Shown in pieces: positions 31,571 to 40,876 of a stretch of DNA of 60,081 nt (position 1 is its first letter; the number at the start of each line of letters is the position of its first letter). The DNA is from Diacronema lutheri. Lineage: Eukaryota > Haptophyta > Pavlovophyceae > Pavlovales > Pavlovaceae. The notes beneath the pieces were generated by a model. That model was not told the origin of the DNA, made no database searches, and saw nothing but the letters and a program-made list of their open reading frames with translations. The position numbers and the translations under genes were made by a program. The stretch spans positions 50,001 through 110,081 of the forward strand of contig JAGTXO010000078.1 of assembly GCA_019448385.1 (NCBI GenBank). Reading direction: 5' to 3'.

Positions 31571-32930
31571 TCACTTGGGCTCGGTGCGCGGTGCGCGGCT
31601 CTGCCGGCGCGGGCGCGTGCGCGGGCGCGGGCGCGACGCTTCGGACTCGCTGCCCGGCTCTGCCTGTGCGGGCGCGATGCACTCGGACTCGATGCCCGGC
31701 TCTGCCTTCGTGGGCGCGGTCGCGGGCACGGGCGCGCCCTCGACCCCGTCGCGGTTGAAGACATCGAACTCGACGCACACGCCGTGGTCCTTGAAGTCGG
31801 TGGCCTCGCTGTCGTTCGCGTAAGCCTCGGGCGAACTCGCAACGAGCGACGACATCTCGGCGTGGAGCCAGCACATCTCATGCTGCACCGCGTGATCAGG
31901 TTCTTGAGCGCTCCGTTGAAAGAGTCACTCTCACGGAGGCGCTCGCTGCATTACACCAGATAGCCATCGAGCTTGTGAGCGTGCTCGTGCGCCCGTGCGA
32001 GGTCCTTGGAGAGCGCGTCGGCGCGCGCGCACATGCCGTCGCATGATTTGGCCGGTGTCATGCTGTGCTTCCACGGCCTGGTGCTCGGCGTTGAGCGTGT
32101 CGTGATCCACGCGAACGAGCTGCAACCAGCTGCAGCAGCCGCGCGACGCCGCTGTCGCCGACGATGCGCTGGAGCATGTGGCCCATGAGGTGCGCGCGGC
32201 ACGTGGCGAGCGCGACGTTCTTGCGCAGCAGCGCGAGGATCCGGGCGCCGCGGACGAGCCGGCCCATGCACTTGAGCGCGTAGATTCGGCCGCACATGCA
32301 CGCGCCGACGACCGAGTCGGCGGGCCCGCCGTCGAGCCAAAAGTTGGCCTCGGCCGCATCGCGGCGGCGGGCGACGCGCTGAAGGATGCGCACGCGGTAG
32401 TGCCGGTCGACGAGCAGCTCGTCGCCGAAGATCTCGTCGGGCAGCAGCTCGGAGACGTTCTGGGGGTACATGTTGTGCGAGCGAGCACGCGACGAGATCT
32501 CGTCGGGCGTGCCGTCCGTTCGTTCAGAGCAGAGCGCGTCGGACCGGCAGACAGACGATGCAGCGCGCGAAGGCACCTGCAGCGCGCGGCGTGGCCTCGC
32601 GTGCCGTCACGAAGCCGCCTGCGCGCAGTGCGGAGGCGGCGAGCGCGACGAGGGCGGGCGCGGACGAGGTGCTGAGCGGCGTCACGTACGCGCCCTCGCC
32701 CGCCGAGCTCGACGCCGCGGCGCTGACGATGCGCGCGGCATACCACACCGACCGCCTCTGAGACGATGCGCGGCGCCTGCGGAGGACTGGTCCGTTGGCG
32801 CGCAAACCGTGGGCGAAAGGGCGCGAAGCCAACGGCCGTCCGCGCACGTTCAAACGCGCGCATACGGGTGGCTTCCTCCCACCTTCGGCGCCGCTTTTCA
32901 AAAGGGTGTAGGGTGTAGGGTGTCGGATGC
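31571..32930 (-). pseudogene. Unrecognised minus-strand gene, apparently broken into several frames
   Basis: Three successive frames on the minus strand read like protein. About 32760-32545 gives RRSVWYAARIVSAAASS. About 32500-32130 gives LLPDEIFGDELLVDRHYRV, CMCGRIYALKCMGRLVRGA and ILALLRKNVALATCRAHLMG. After shifts, 32110-31950 gives DHDTLNAEHQAVEAQHDTG and LSKDLARAHEHAHKLDGYL. The last piece (31888-31571) gives VQHEMCWLHAEMSSLVASS and DFKDHGVCVEFDVFN and ends at a stop at 31571. Frame changes lack good GT..AG pairs, so decay is likelier than introns, but this is uncertain. Family unknown. It abuts the fold-back element. Confidence 0.35.
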
Positions 32931-33207
32931 AAAACAAGCCCTCCCCACATTTGGGCCCGACGTCATTCCTTCTTCGAAGCCGTGACGTTACTCACATACG
33001 AGTACTTTTACTTAGCGTAGGATGGATCTATTCTCTAAGTATTTACATAGTGTAGGGTGTAGGATAAGTACGGTTATGAAAGTCCCATAGGGGGAGAAGG
33101 AATGACGCTGTGACGGAAGAAGGAGTGACGTCGGGCCCAAATGTGGGGAGGGCTTGTTTTGCATCCTACACCCTACACCCTACACCCTTTTAGAAAGCGG
33201 CGGCGCC
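32887..33207. mobile_element. Fold-back / MITE-like element with about 75-95-bp inverted arms
   Basis: The left arm (about 32887-32983) and right arm (about 33108-33207) are near-perfect inverted repeats. aaaagggtgtagggtgtagg at the left edge matches the reverse complement of the right edge, and gggcccgacgtca matches tgacgtcgggccc at the inner ends. About 120 bp of AT-rich DNA lies between. Three tandem gggtgta heptamers mark each outer end, and another pair occurs inside at 33053-33063. There is no ORF. A clear target-site duplication was not found, although ggcgcc flanks both sides. Confidence 0.8.
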
Positions 33208-33360
33208 TCGGAGCATGGCGGCTCGACAGCATGGCGCCTCGACAGCATGGCGTCGTCCAGCGTCACGCCGCGTCGTGGTCCTGCCGCTCCTCCGTGGCGC
33301 ACGGATGGCGCTCCTCCGTGACGCAGCCGAACGACGCCGCGGCGTCACGGCCCGGGCGCA

Positions 33361-35421
33361 GTCGCCATCCTGGACGCCACGGATAGCGAACCGGTCGACG
33401 AGATCCGGCACGAGGACGTCTGCGCCATCGCCACGCAGCTCGACTGCGTCTACACGGGGCTCACGGGCTCGATGTTTGGCACCAAGTGGAACGTGTGCGG
33501 GGTCATGCTCCCGAAGCGCGCCGAGCAGCGGCCGCAGCCCGGCTCGGACGCCTTCGCCTCGTACAGCGTGGCCGCCTGGGCCGACACGTTCGACTCCACG
33601 GGGCTGTACGTGCCCGACGAGCGCGAGCGCGCGGCGGCGCTCGCGGCGGTGGCCGGTCTGCGCACGGCGCGCGCGCCGGCCGGGCCGGGCGGGCGCGAGC
33701 TCGCGCGCGCGCAGGGCTACGATCGCGCCGAGCAGGCTGCGAGCGCGGCGGCGGCGCGCGCGGCGATGGCCGAGGCCGGCCAGCAGCGCGCGCTCCACGG
33801 CGCGGTCGTCGACTCGGCGCTGCGCGGCGTGGGCGACCGGCTGCACTTTTGCGACGCGCCGGGCGGCACGGGCAAGACGTTCGTCGAGCGCGCCATCATC
33901 GCCGCCGTGCGCGCGGATGGGCACGCGGTCGTCGTGTGCGCGTCCTCGGGCGTCGCCGCCACGCTGCTGCCCGACGGCCGCACCTTCCACTCGACCTTCA
34001 AGGTGCCCGTCGGCGCCGACTCGGACGGGCAAGCCGTTCAATGGCGTGCCGCGCTCCGAGCGCGGGCGCTCCGTGGCCGCCGCGGCGGCTGGTCGTGTGG
34101 GACGAGGCGCCGATGCAGAAGCGGGGCCGCCTCGACTCGCTCGATCGGTGTTTGCGCGACGTGACGGGCGTCGACGAGCGCTTCGGCGGCAAGACGTTGC
34201 TGCTCGCCGGCGACTTTTGCCAGTGCTTGCCGGTGGTGCGGCGCGGCTCGCGCGCGCAGATCGTGCGCTCCTGCCTCGAGTACTCGGCATCGTGGCAGCA
34301 CGATCGGCCGTACGCCTTGGTCGAGAACTCTCGCGCCTCGAACGCGGCGCGCGACACGGGCGACGCGCTCGGCGCGGGCGAGTGGGCGAAGCTGCCGCGC
34401 AGCCTCGGCGACGGCGCCTTTCCCGCGGCGGTGCCGCCTGCGGGGGCCATGCCCGGCGCATTCCCGCTCGATCCCGTGCAGCTGCCCGAGGCGTCTCGGC
34501 CTACCCGGCGGAGCTCGTAGCCACTCGCCTCCTCTCGCTCGGCGAGGGGCTGTGCAGCGGCACGCGGCTGGTCGTGCGCGGCGTGCGCGCCGGCGGCCGG
34601 CTGCTCGAGTGCGCGCGACCCGGCGCGGCCGCCGGGCGCGACAGCACCGTGCTCATCGCGCGCATCGACCACCACTCGCCCGACGAGGGCACGTTCGCGT
34701 TTGCATGGCTGCACCGCCAGTTCCCGGTGCGGCCGGCGTAACAAGGCGCAGGGTCAAGCGCTCGGGTGCGCGGGCGTGTGGCTCGCCGAGCCGTGCTTCA
34801 CGCACGGCCAGCTCTACGTGGCCGCTTCGCGCGTCGGGCACGCGTCGCGCATCCGCTTTGCGCTTGGCCCGGACCATGTGACGCGCACCGTCGTCTTCAA
34901 AGAGGTGCTCCGCGCGGTCAGCGGTGGCGAGGCGGCGGCGGCGGCGGCGGCATTCGCCGCGGCCGCCGTCGCCGCCGCGCGCGAATGCGCGGCGGCGGCG
35001 CGCGGTGGCGGCGGGCGCGGCGGGCGCGGCTCGGACGGCGCGCGCGGCGCCGGCGGCGGGCGGCGCGCTGGCGGCGGGCGCGACGCCGGCGCGCGGTGCT
35101 GCCCAGCACCCGCCGGCGCGACGCCCGTCGCGCCGCTCGCGGCCGACGCGCAGCCGGCGGGTGCTCGCCAACACCGCGCGCCGCGCGACTGGCCCGCGTA
35201 CCTGCGCGCCCTTCTAGGGCGCGCAGGGGCCTCAAGCCGGCGCGCTGCCCGCCGCCGCGTGGGTCGCCGCCGCGCGCGTGCCGTCGGCGCTGCCGCCGTC
35301 CGGCGTCGCGCTCGCGCCGCTGCCGCAACCGCAGCCGCCGCCGCCGCCGCCGCCTGCCGGCAAGCTGGGCAAGCGCGCAGCGGCGGCGACGGCGGTGCGC
35401 GGCCCGGCGAGCAAGCGGTAG
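33361..35421 (+). pseudogene. Pif1-family (Helitron-type) DNA helicase, frameshifted
   Basis: Four consecutive frames give a recognisable Pif1 helicase of the Helitron sort. 33361-34030 has Walker A in FCDAPGGTGKTFVERAI, then VCASSGVAATLLPDGRTFHS. 34080-34440 has VVWDEAPMQKRGRLDSLDR (Walker B) and LLLAGDFCQCLPVVRRGSRA. 34490-34740 has GLCSGTRLVVRGV and LHRQFPVRPA. 34741-35215 has NKAQGQALGCAGVWL and FTHGQLYVAASRV. The conserved FAMTI-like segment normally between PVR.A and NKAQGQ is missing, leaving TAA at the joint, so a short deletion is likely. The C-terminus (35218-35421) is Pro-rich and basic. It probably no longer encodes a full helicase. No Rep/HUH domain was seen beside it. Confidence 0.75.
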
Positions 35422-36728
35422 CGGTGCCGCCGAGCCGGGGGCGGGCTCCGTGGGCGACGCGGCTTGGCCCGCCACTCGCACCACTCGCGCCGGGCGCGCA
35501 CAACGCGCCGTGGTCCGCTGCGCGGCCGGGCGAAAATGCGGTCCTGGCTGCGGGGCGGATCCGACACGCCGTGGCCGTACAGCGCGTTCGGCATGGATTT
35601 GTTACTCATGCCATGGCGTCGCGCCACGATGACGCCCGTGGCCCCGGCGGCCAGCCTCGCGCCGCTACGCCGTGTCGTCGCGGCCGGCGCACACAGCGAA
35701 CTGTGTGTCCGCGGCACATGCCCGGCTGCTCGCGCGCTGCAAGCTTGCCGAACTGCTCGCGCTGGAATGGCGCGCTGCGGGCGTGCCCGCGCACCGCGCG
35801 TGTGCCATGCGCGTTCCGGGAGCGCCGCGCCGCGCGCCGAAGCGGCGCGCGGCGCACGTGCGGCCTCGGGCCGAAGAGGGGCCGGCGCGACCGGCCGCGA
35901 GGCGGGCGCAGACGCTCGGCGTGCCGGTCGATGCGTCGTCCAAATCCGCGTCGGGCGGGTGCGCGCCTGGGCCGGCGCTGCGTGCAGTCGGCGGGGCCCG
36001 GCCACGCGCTCGGGCGTAACGTTCGCGCCTGTTCGGCCGAGGCGCACTCGCCGTCCCCTCGCGCCGGCAACGTGCGTGCGGGCCAGCACGCAGGCAGCGT
36101 ACGATGCCACGGCAGCGGCGAGCGCGTCCCCGCCGGTGTGCCGCTCGGCGCCCCGTCACGCGCAACGTGCGCGCCGCCCGCTGCATGCGCACGCATACGC
36201 GCGCTGGCAGCGTGCGCACAATTGCCCGGGCAAGATCGTCCCGCGCTCGCGCCGCCGACGCATCATTCCATGTGTCCGTTTCGGCATCTGCCACCATCCA
36301 CCAGCCCTCGAAAGCCGGCTTGCGCGTGGGCGCCCGTCCGGTGCGAGAAGCGGCTCGCGTCCTCGCGCGGGGCGCCTCCGCGCCAGGCGCCCGGCGCGCG
36401 CTCGTCTTGCCGCGCCACCACGCTGATCTGCGCCCAACCCTCGCTCGCCAATTCCCCCGTCGTCCCTGCTGCGCAGCCCGCAACAGCGCGCGCATGGCGC
36501 GCGCACGGCGCAGCGCCCTTGAGCAAGTTTTACGTCGTCGGTCGGCAGCCTGTGGAAGACGCGTTTGACGGCCCGATGTGGCCGGTGAGAGTGCCCGGCG
36601 TGCCGCGTGGTGAGCGCCTGCACGGCTTGCCGGGCTCGGCGCGCGCCCAGCCAGCCTCCCTCCACCCCGCCGCAAACCGTGCGTGCGCACCCCGCACACC
36701 CGGCGCTGCGCGGCGCGGCGCAGGCGCG
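35422..36728. other. Degenerate region between helicase remnant and USP-like gene
   Basis: About 1.3 kb with many overlapping Arg/Ala-rich frames on both strands and no recognisable domain. Plus-strand fragments that read best are SAAHARLLARCKLAELLALE (about 35711-35770) and SKFYVVGRQPVEDAFDGPMW (36522-36580). The latter may be an upstream exon of the USP-like gene. Nothing else was supported. Confidence 0.4.
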
Positions 36729-37917
36729 AAGAACGAGGGCAACGCGTGCTACACGACGTCCTTATGCAATCGCTCTTCGCCCTGAACGTGCTCCGTGCGA
36801 TGCTTCGCTCCGCTTCGCGCCGTGCCAACAGCGTCGAGAGGGCGCGTTTTCGGGACTTTGGCACGCTGATCGAGGACACCAAGGCGCCGACACGGCTGTG
36901 TCTTGTGTCCGTCATCGACGTCATCTCGGGCCGTGGCGCGCGAAGGACGCCGCAGGATGCCGCTGAGTTCTTCCGGTTGCTACTCGGCCGAGTGCCCGGG
37001 CTCGCTGCGGCCTTCGGAGCCGACACACGCGTCGGGCCAGTGCTCGAGCAGATCGCCGTGCCTTCAGAGTCCGGCGAGGGCATCGCCGTACTCGTCAGCG
37101 TCGGCGGCGATGCGGCGCGCGCGCTTGCACACGCTCTGGGGTGCGCCGCTGGGCCGCCGCGGGATCGCCACACGAACGCGGGCCACTCGGGCGTGCTCAC
37201 GCCAGCCAGCATCGCTGTCGAGGCGCCGCGCACGACGCGCGGCAATGGCCCGCAGTGCAAGAACAACCGCGCGCTCGTGTGCGCGCCGCGGCTGCTACTC
37301 GGCGGGCGCGACCACCTCCTCGTCGCCGGCGTGGTGCACGTGGGCGAGGGGCCGATGAGCGGGCACCTTGTCGCCATCGTGCTCCGCAACGAGGCTTGGC
37401 TTCCGTGCGACGACTACAACGTGCGGCGGCGCGCACGGTCGCTCGGTGCCGCGACCGGCGGTCGAGCGCAGCCGCAACCGCCCCGTCCTCCCGCGCGGCA
37501 CGCGCGCGTGGCCTGAAAGCTCGCGCGCGCGCCTGCCGCACGCACGCGCGTTGCCCGCGCAGATCTACAACGTGCCTGAGTCCGACGCGCTGGCGTGGGC
37601 AAGTGGTGCGAGCATGCTCGTTCACAGCCGGCTCGACGTGGAGCCGTTGGACCCGGCGCCGGGCTCAGCGTCACCGCCGTCGGCCGCATCGCCTGCGTGG
37701 CCGAGCTCGGAGCCCGACGCGCCGACCTTGCCGGCAGCCTGGCCGCGGGTGCGGCAGATGGCAGCGGTGCCAACAGATGCGACGATCGGCATCGCGGAGA
37801 CGGCTGCAGACATCTCTACGGCGGCGATCGGCCCAGCTGCGCGCGAGGCCCGCCAAGTTGTCTCCGTGACGCGCGCATTGCCAACAGCGGTGAGTGCGTC
37901 CTCGTCTCCGGCGGCCG

Positions 37918-37966
<49 letters not shown>

Positions 37967-38266
37967 ACCACTCTCCCTACCTTCTTCCTCCTTTCGCACC
38001 TCGCACGCGCACGCCGTCCGCTGCCCGCTGTCCGCGGCCCAAATTGCCTTGCGGAAGCCGAGCAGGCAGAGCCCTGCTTGGATGGCTCCAGCGCGCATCT
38101 TGTGGATGGCGACGCTGTGGGCGAGCACGGACGCTTAAATGTGACCAGTGGCGCGCTAACTGGACGTCGAGCGTGTGCGCCTTGTCCGCACGTGTGCACT
38201 TACGTGCGTCTGCGGCGATCTGCCCGGCGTAGTAGTCCGCGCGCGCGGGAACCGCGTCGGCAGTAG
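36729..38266 (+). CDS. Ubiquitin-specific protease (peptidase C19)-like, one-base lesion at the Cys box
   Basis: The Cys box KNEGNACYTTS (36729-36761) is followed by MQSLFALNVLRAML, but the two are one base out of frame (35 nt where 36 are needed). The body reads DFGTLIEDTKAPTRL and RTPQDAAEFFRLLLGRVP. The His box SGHLVAIVLRNEAWLPCDDYN ends at a donor (37420/37421). Exon 37563-37889 adds IYNVPESDALAWASGASML, the usual end of the USP fold. A third exon, 38066-38266, ends at a stop. Catalytic Cys, His and Asp positions are present, so the family call is good. It removes ubiquitin in active members. The lesion may be a sequencing error or make it a pseudogene. The start is unknown. Confidence 0.65.
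37923..37969 (+). repeat. Poly-C (30) followed by (CA)n in an intron
   Basis: The tract lies in the second intron of the USP-like gene, after donor GTGAGT at 37890. Sense-strand C polarity agrees with the other introns. Confidence 0.85.
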
Positions 38267-38425
38267 GAGCAGGATAACGTACTTGCGCCTGACGAGGACG
38301 GCGATAAGTGCGGCTTTTCGCTCGAGGCCTACCATGCCGCAGAGGTTGGCGCTGGCGCGCGTGAGGCAGTCGGAGCGCGCTGGGCCCGGGTTGAAGGCCT
38401 CACCCCAGGGGACGGGAGGATTCAA
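38156..38425 (-). mobile_element. Possible LINE endonuclease N-terminal remnant
   Basis: The minus strand reads GEAFNPGPARSDCLTRASANLCGM, split here as GEAFNPGPARS then CLTRASANLCGMVGLERKAA, then LIAVLVRRKYVILLLLPT. The order NPGP, then an N-x-x-G-(8)-K-x-x-x-L block, then a hydrophobic strand ending L-x-x-T is how apurinic-type endonuclease domains of non-LTR retrotransposons begin. The catalytic Asn and Glu would be in N-L-C-G and the position now Pro, so it is decayed. No reverse transcriptase follows. Confidence 0.35.
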
Positions 38426-38495
38426 GGCGCCGAGCCGCTGCGGGTGCGGCGGGAGGCCCCGGGCGGGTGTGCTAATGCGGCTCGATGGCCGCCTG

Positions 38496-38497
<2 letters not shown>

Positions 38498-38529
<32 letters not shown>
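38498..38529. repeat. Poly-G tract, 32 bases
   Basis: This is C on the minus strand. It is followed there by ggcag, a possible acceptor. Confidence 0.85.
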
Positions 38530-38933
38530 CGCGTTGGGCCGCCCGCGGAAACGGAGGTGAGCGTGTGGGAGCGGCGCGCGTCGGCGCGCGCGGCTGGCGT
38601 GCAGCACGGATAAGTCTTGTGTGGACTTCGCGGGGCGGATCCCGGTGCAGGGATTGCCGACGTAGGCCGCGAGCGCGAGCAGGGCGGGGATGAAGACGGA
38701 TGATGGGGTTGGGGCCAAGGCCGCCGCACCCGCAGCTATCACGGTGGCAGCGACCGCCACGGTCAGTGCGAGGCTCGCGTGGCCGCTGCGCGGGCAGCTC
38801 GCCCGCCAGGTCCAGGAGGGCCGGCCTGCGGCCTCAGTGCCCAGCGTTGGGCATGTCAGCGTCTGCGTCTGCGGGCCCGCCACTGCGATGGCGCTTTGAG
38901 CCTGGCGCACCAAAACGCAATCGGTCCGCCGAT

Positions 38934-38934
<1 letters not shown>

Positions 38935-38968
<34 letters not shown>
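38935..38968. repeat. Poly-G tract, 34 bases
   Basis: This is C on the minus strand, immediately upstream of an exon-like minus-strand frame. Confidence 0.85.
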
Positions 38969-40332
38969 CGAGGCGTGCGGGCTTGGGGTGGGCTCCGGGT
39001 GCCGGCGCTGTGCCAGCGGCGGGCTTGGTTGACGCCGTCTCGCCGGGGCCCTTGCGCCTTGCGGCGCGAGCGTCGCGGAGGGGCGTCGGCTGCGCTGGCT
39101 CCGCGTCGGCGGTGGCGTGGGGCAGGCTCTTGTGGAGGGCGGAGCGCTCGCGCACGAGTCGGTTGCCAAGGCGGGCTGTCTGCGTGCCGTTGGGCTGCGC
39201 TTGGGCAGGTAGGACCTGCGGCCTCGGGGGCGGGCGCGTTTTCGTGTTGGGCCAGGCGGCAGCGCGCACCGGCCGTGTTCGCGGCCGGCAGGCGGACGTC
39301 CGCAGCGGGGCGGAGAATGCGGGCGAAGCGCCTGCATGAACGCGGTTCGCACCTGGCGGCCAGGCGATCACGAACCGTTGGGTCGCCCGGCTGTTTGGTG
39401 GAGCCGAGGGCAGCAAGGATAGCAAGCTTGGCCGCCTCATCGGTGACGAGCGGCACTGTTGCCCAGCTCTGTACCTCGAAGCCCTGGATGTGCAGGCGTC
39501 GGGGAAGTTCCCGGCAGCGTCGCCTGCGTCCGTCGAGAGGCGGACCGAACTCGCGCCCGTGCCCCCGTTGGCGACACCGAGCTCTCGCTCGTTCACACCG
39601 GCCCGCCGACGCGGGCGCGTGGTGCGCGCGCGTTGGGTGCGTGTCTGCCTCGAGCAGCGTGCCCAGTCGCAGTGTGGGCGCGTGTCCGTCTGCCTCAAAA
39701 CGCCACGTGGAGGGGAAGGCGCGGGGCGGGCTCGCCGAGGAGGTGCCGCCGCTCGCTGCCACCCGGCGCGGGCTCGGGGCAGCCGTCTTCGGGTGCCGCG
39801 CTCTTCGCGCCATGCACGAACGTTCCGCCGCGCTCGCAGCGCGCGAGCGCACACACAGAGCGCGCGGCGACCCCGGCGGGGGCAGTGCGTCCCGGTGGCA
39901 CTCGCGGGCGCGCGCCTGGTCTGGGCGCAGCTTGGCGCGTTGCCGCCCGCGCAGCGAGCCGCCCGCGCGCCTCGCCGCGCGCGCGCTTCGTCGCACGCGT
40001 GCGCCCTGCATGCACGCGCACAGCGCGCGGCGGCTCGGCGCAGTGCAAGGCAGAGCGTGCTGCAACGGTTGCGAGGGCGCGCACGCGCGGCGCGGCGCGC
40101 CCCTGTGTGGTCGCCTGCGCGCGGCGCGTGGTCCGGACGCAGCTCGGTGGCGTGATGCCGTTCGTGCAACACAGTGCGCGTGAGAGCCGCACGTGCACAT
40201 CTGCAGTGCAACGCGGCATTGCGCGCGTTGCGTGCGCGGAGCGCGGCTGGATGTGCCTGAGGTCGCGCAGCATGCCGCGCGCCGCGCGCTGTGCGGCGCA
40301 GCGAGTCGGCCATGCCCCTGGTCCTCGTCTCC

Positions 40333-40352
40333 GGGGGGGGGGGGGGGGGGGG
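40333..40352. repeat. Poly-G tract, 20 bases
   Basis: This is C on the minus strand, flanked by ggtggtggtgg. It follows the exon-like frame 40538-40355. Confidence 0.85.
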
Positions 40353-40876
40353 TTTGGTGGTGGTGGCAACCAGGATCCGCCAGCGCGTGGTGGGCGCCGT
40401 CCAACTCCCAACCAGGATGCGCCCCGTTCTTCCCCGACACTCTCCGTCCAAACCCGCCGCCCAGCCTGCCGCCGCACCCGCCGCCAACGCCGCCGCGCAC
40501 CCATCCGCCGAGCTCACCGCGCGCGCGCTCGCGCTCACGCTGCGCGACGAGGCTGCGCAGGCCGGCGCGCGGCCGTGCAGAGCAGCGCAGGCCGGCGCGC
40601 GGCCGCGCGCGCGCGCTCACGTTGCGGCCGCGCAGCGAGCTTTCGCCGCGTCGCAGCCCCTCCGAGCAGCCACGATGCACGCCCCCGGAGGACGTTGGCC
40701 GCGCTCGGAGGCCGCGCTCGGGCGCGCAAAGAGAGGCGGCGCGGGCAAACGAGTAGGCTCGGCGCGCTGGCGGGTCCTGGTTGTGGGAGAGCGGGGCATT
40801 CTCCAGGGCATCATGTAAATTCTCCCAAGTATCATCCGGGCCGCCATCCGGACACTGACGTGCCCACAGTCTGCAG

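Larger units (their letters stand above)
38426..40870 (-). other. Minus-strand gene fragments with poly-C introns, function unknown
   Basis: Plus-strand G runs (38498-38529, 38935-38968, 40333-40352) are sense C runs if a minus-strand gene lies here, matching confirmed introns elsewhere. Exon-like pieces are 40538-40355 (SADGCAAALAAGAAAG, GRILVGSWTAPTTRWRILVA), about 39500-39270 (GFEVQSWATVPLVTDEAAKL) and 38930-38540 with a hydrophobic segment (LALTVAVAATVIAAGAAAL, FIPALLALAAYVGNP). Long Arg/Ala frames between them are not convincing. It could be a retroelement gag-like gene or host debris. Confidence 0.3.
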
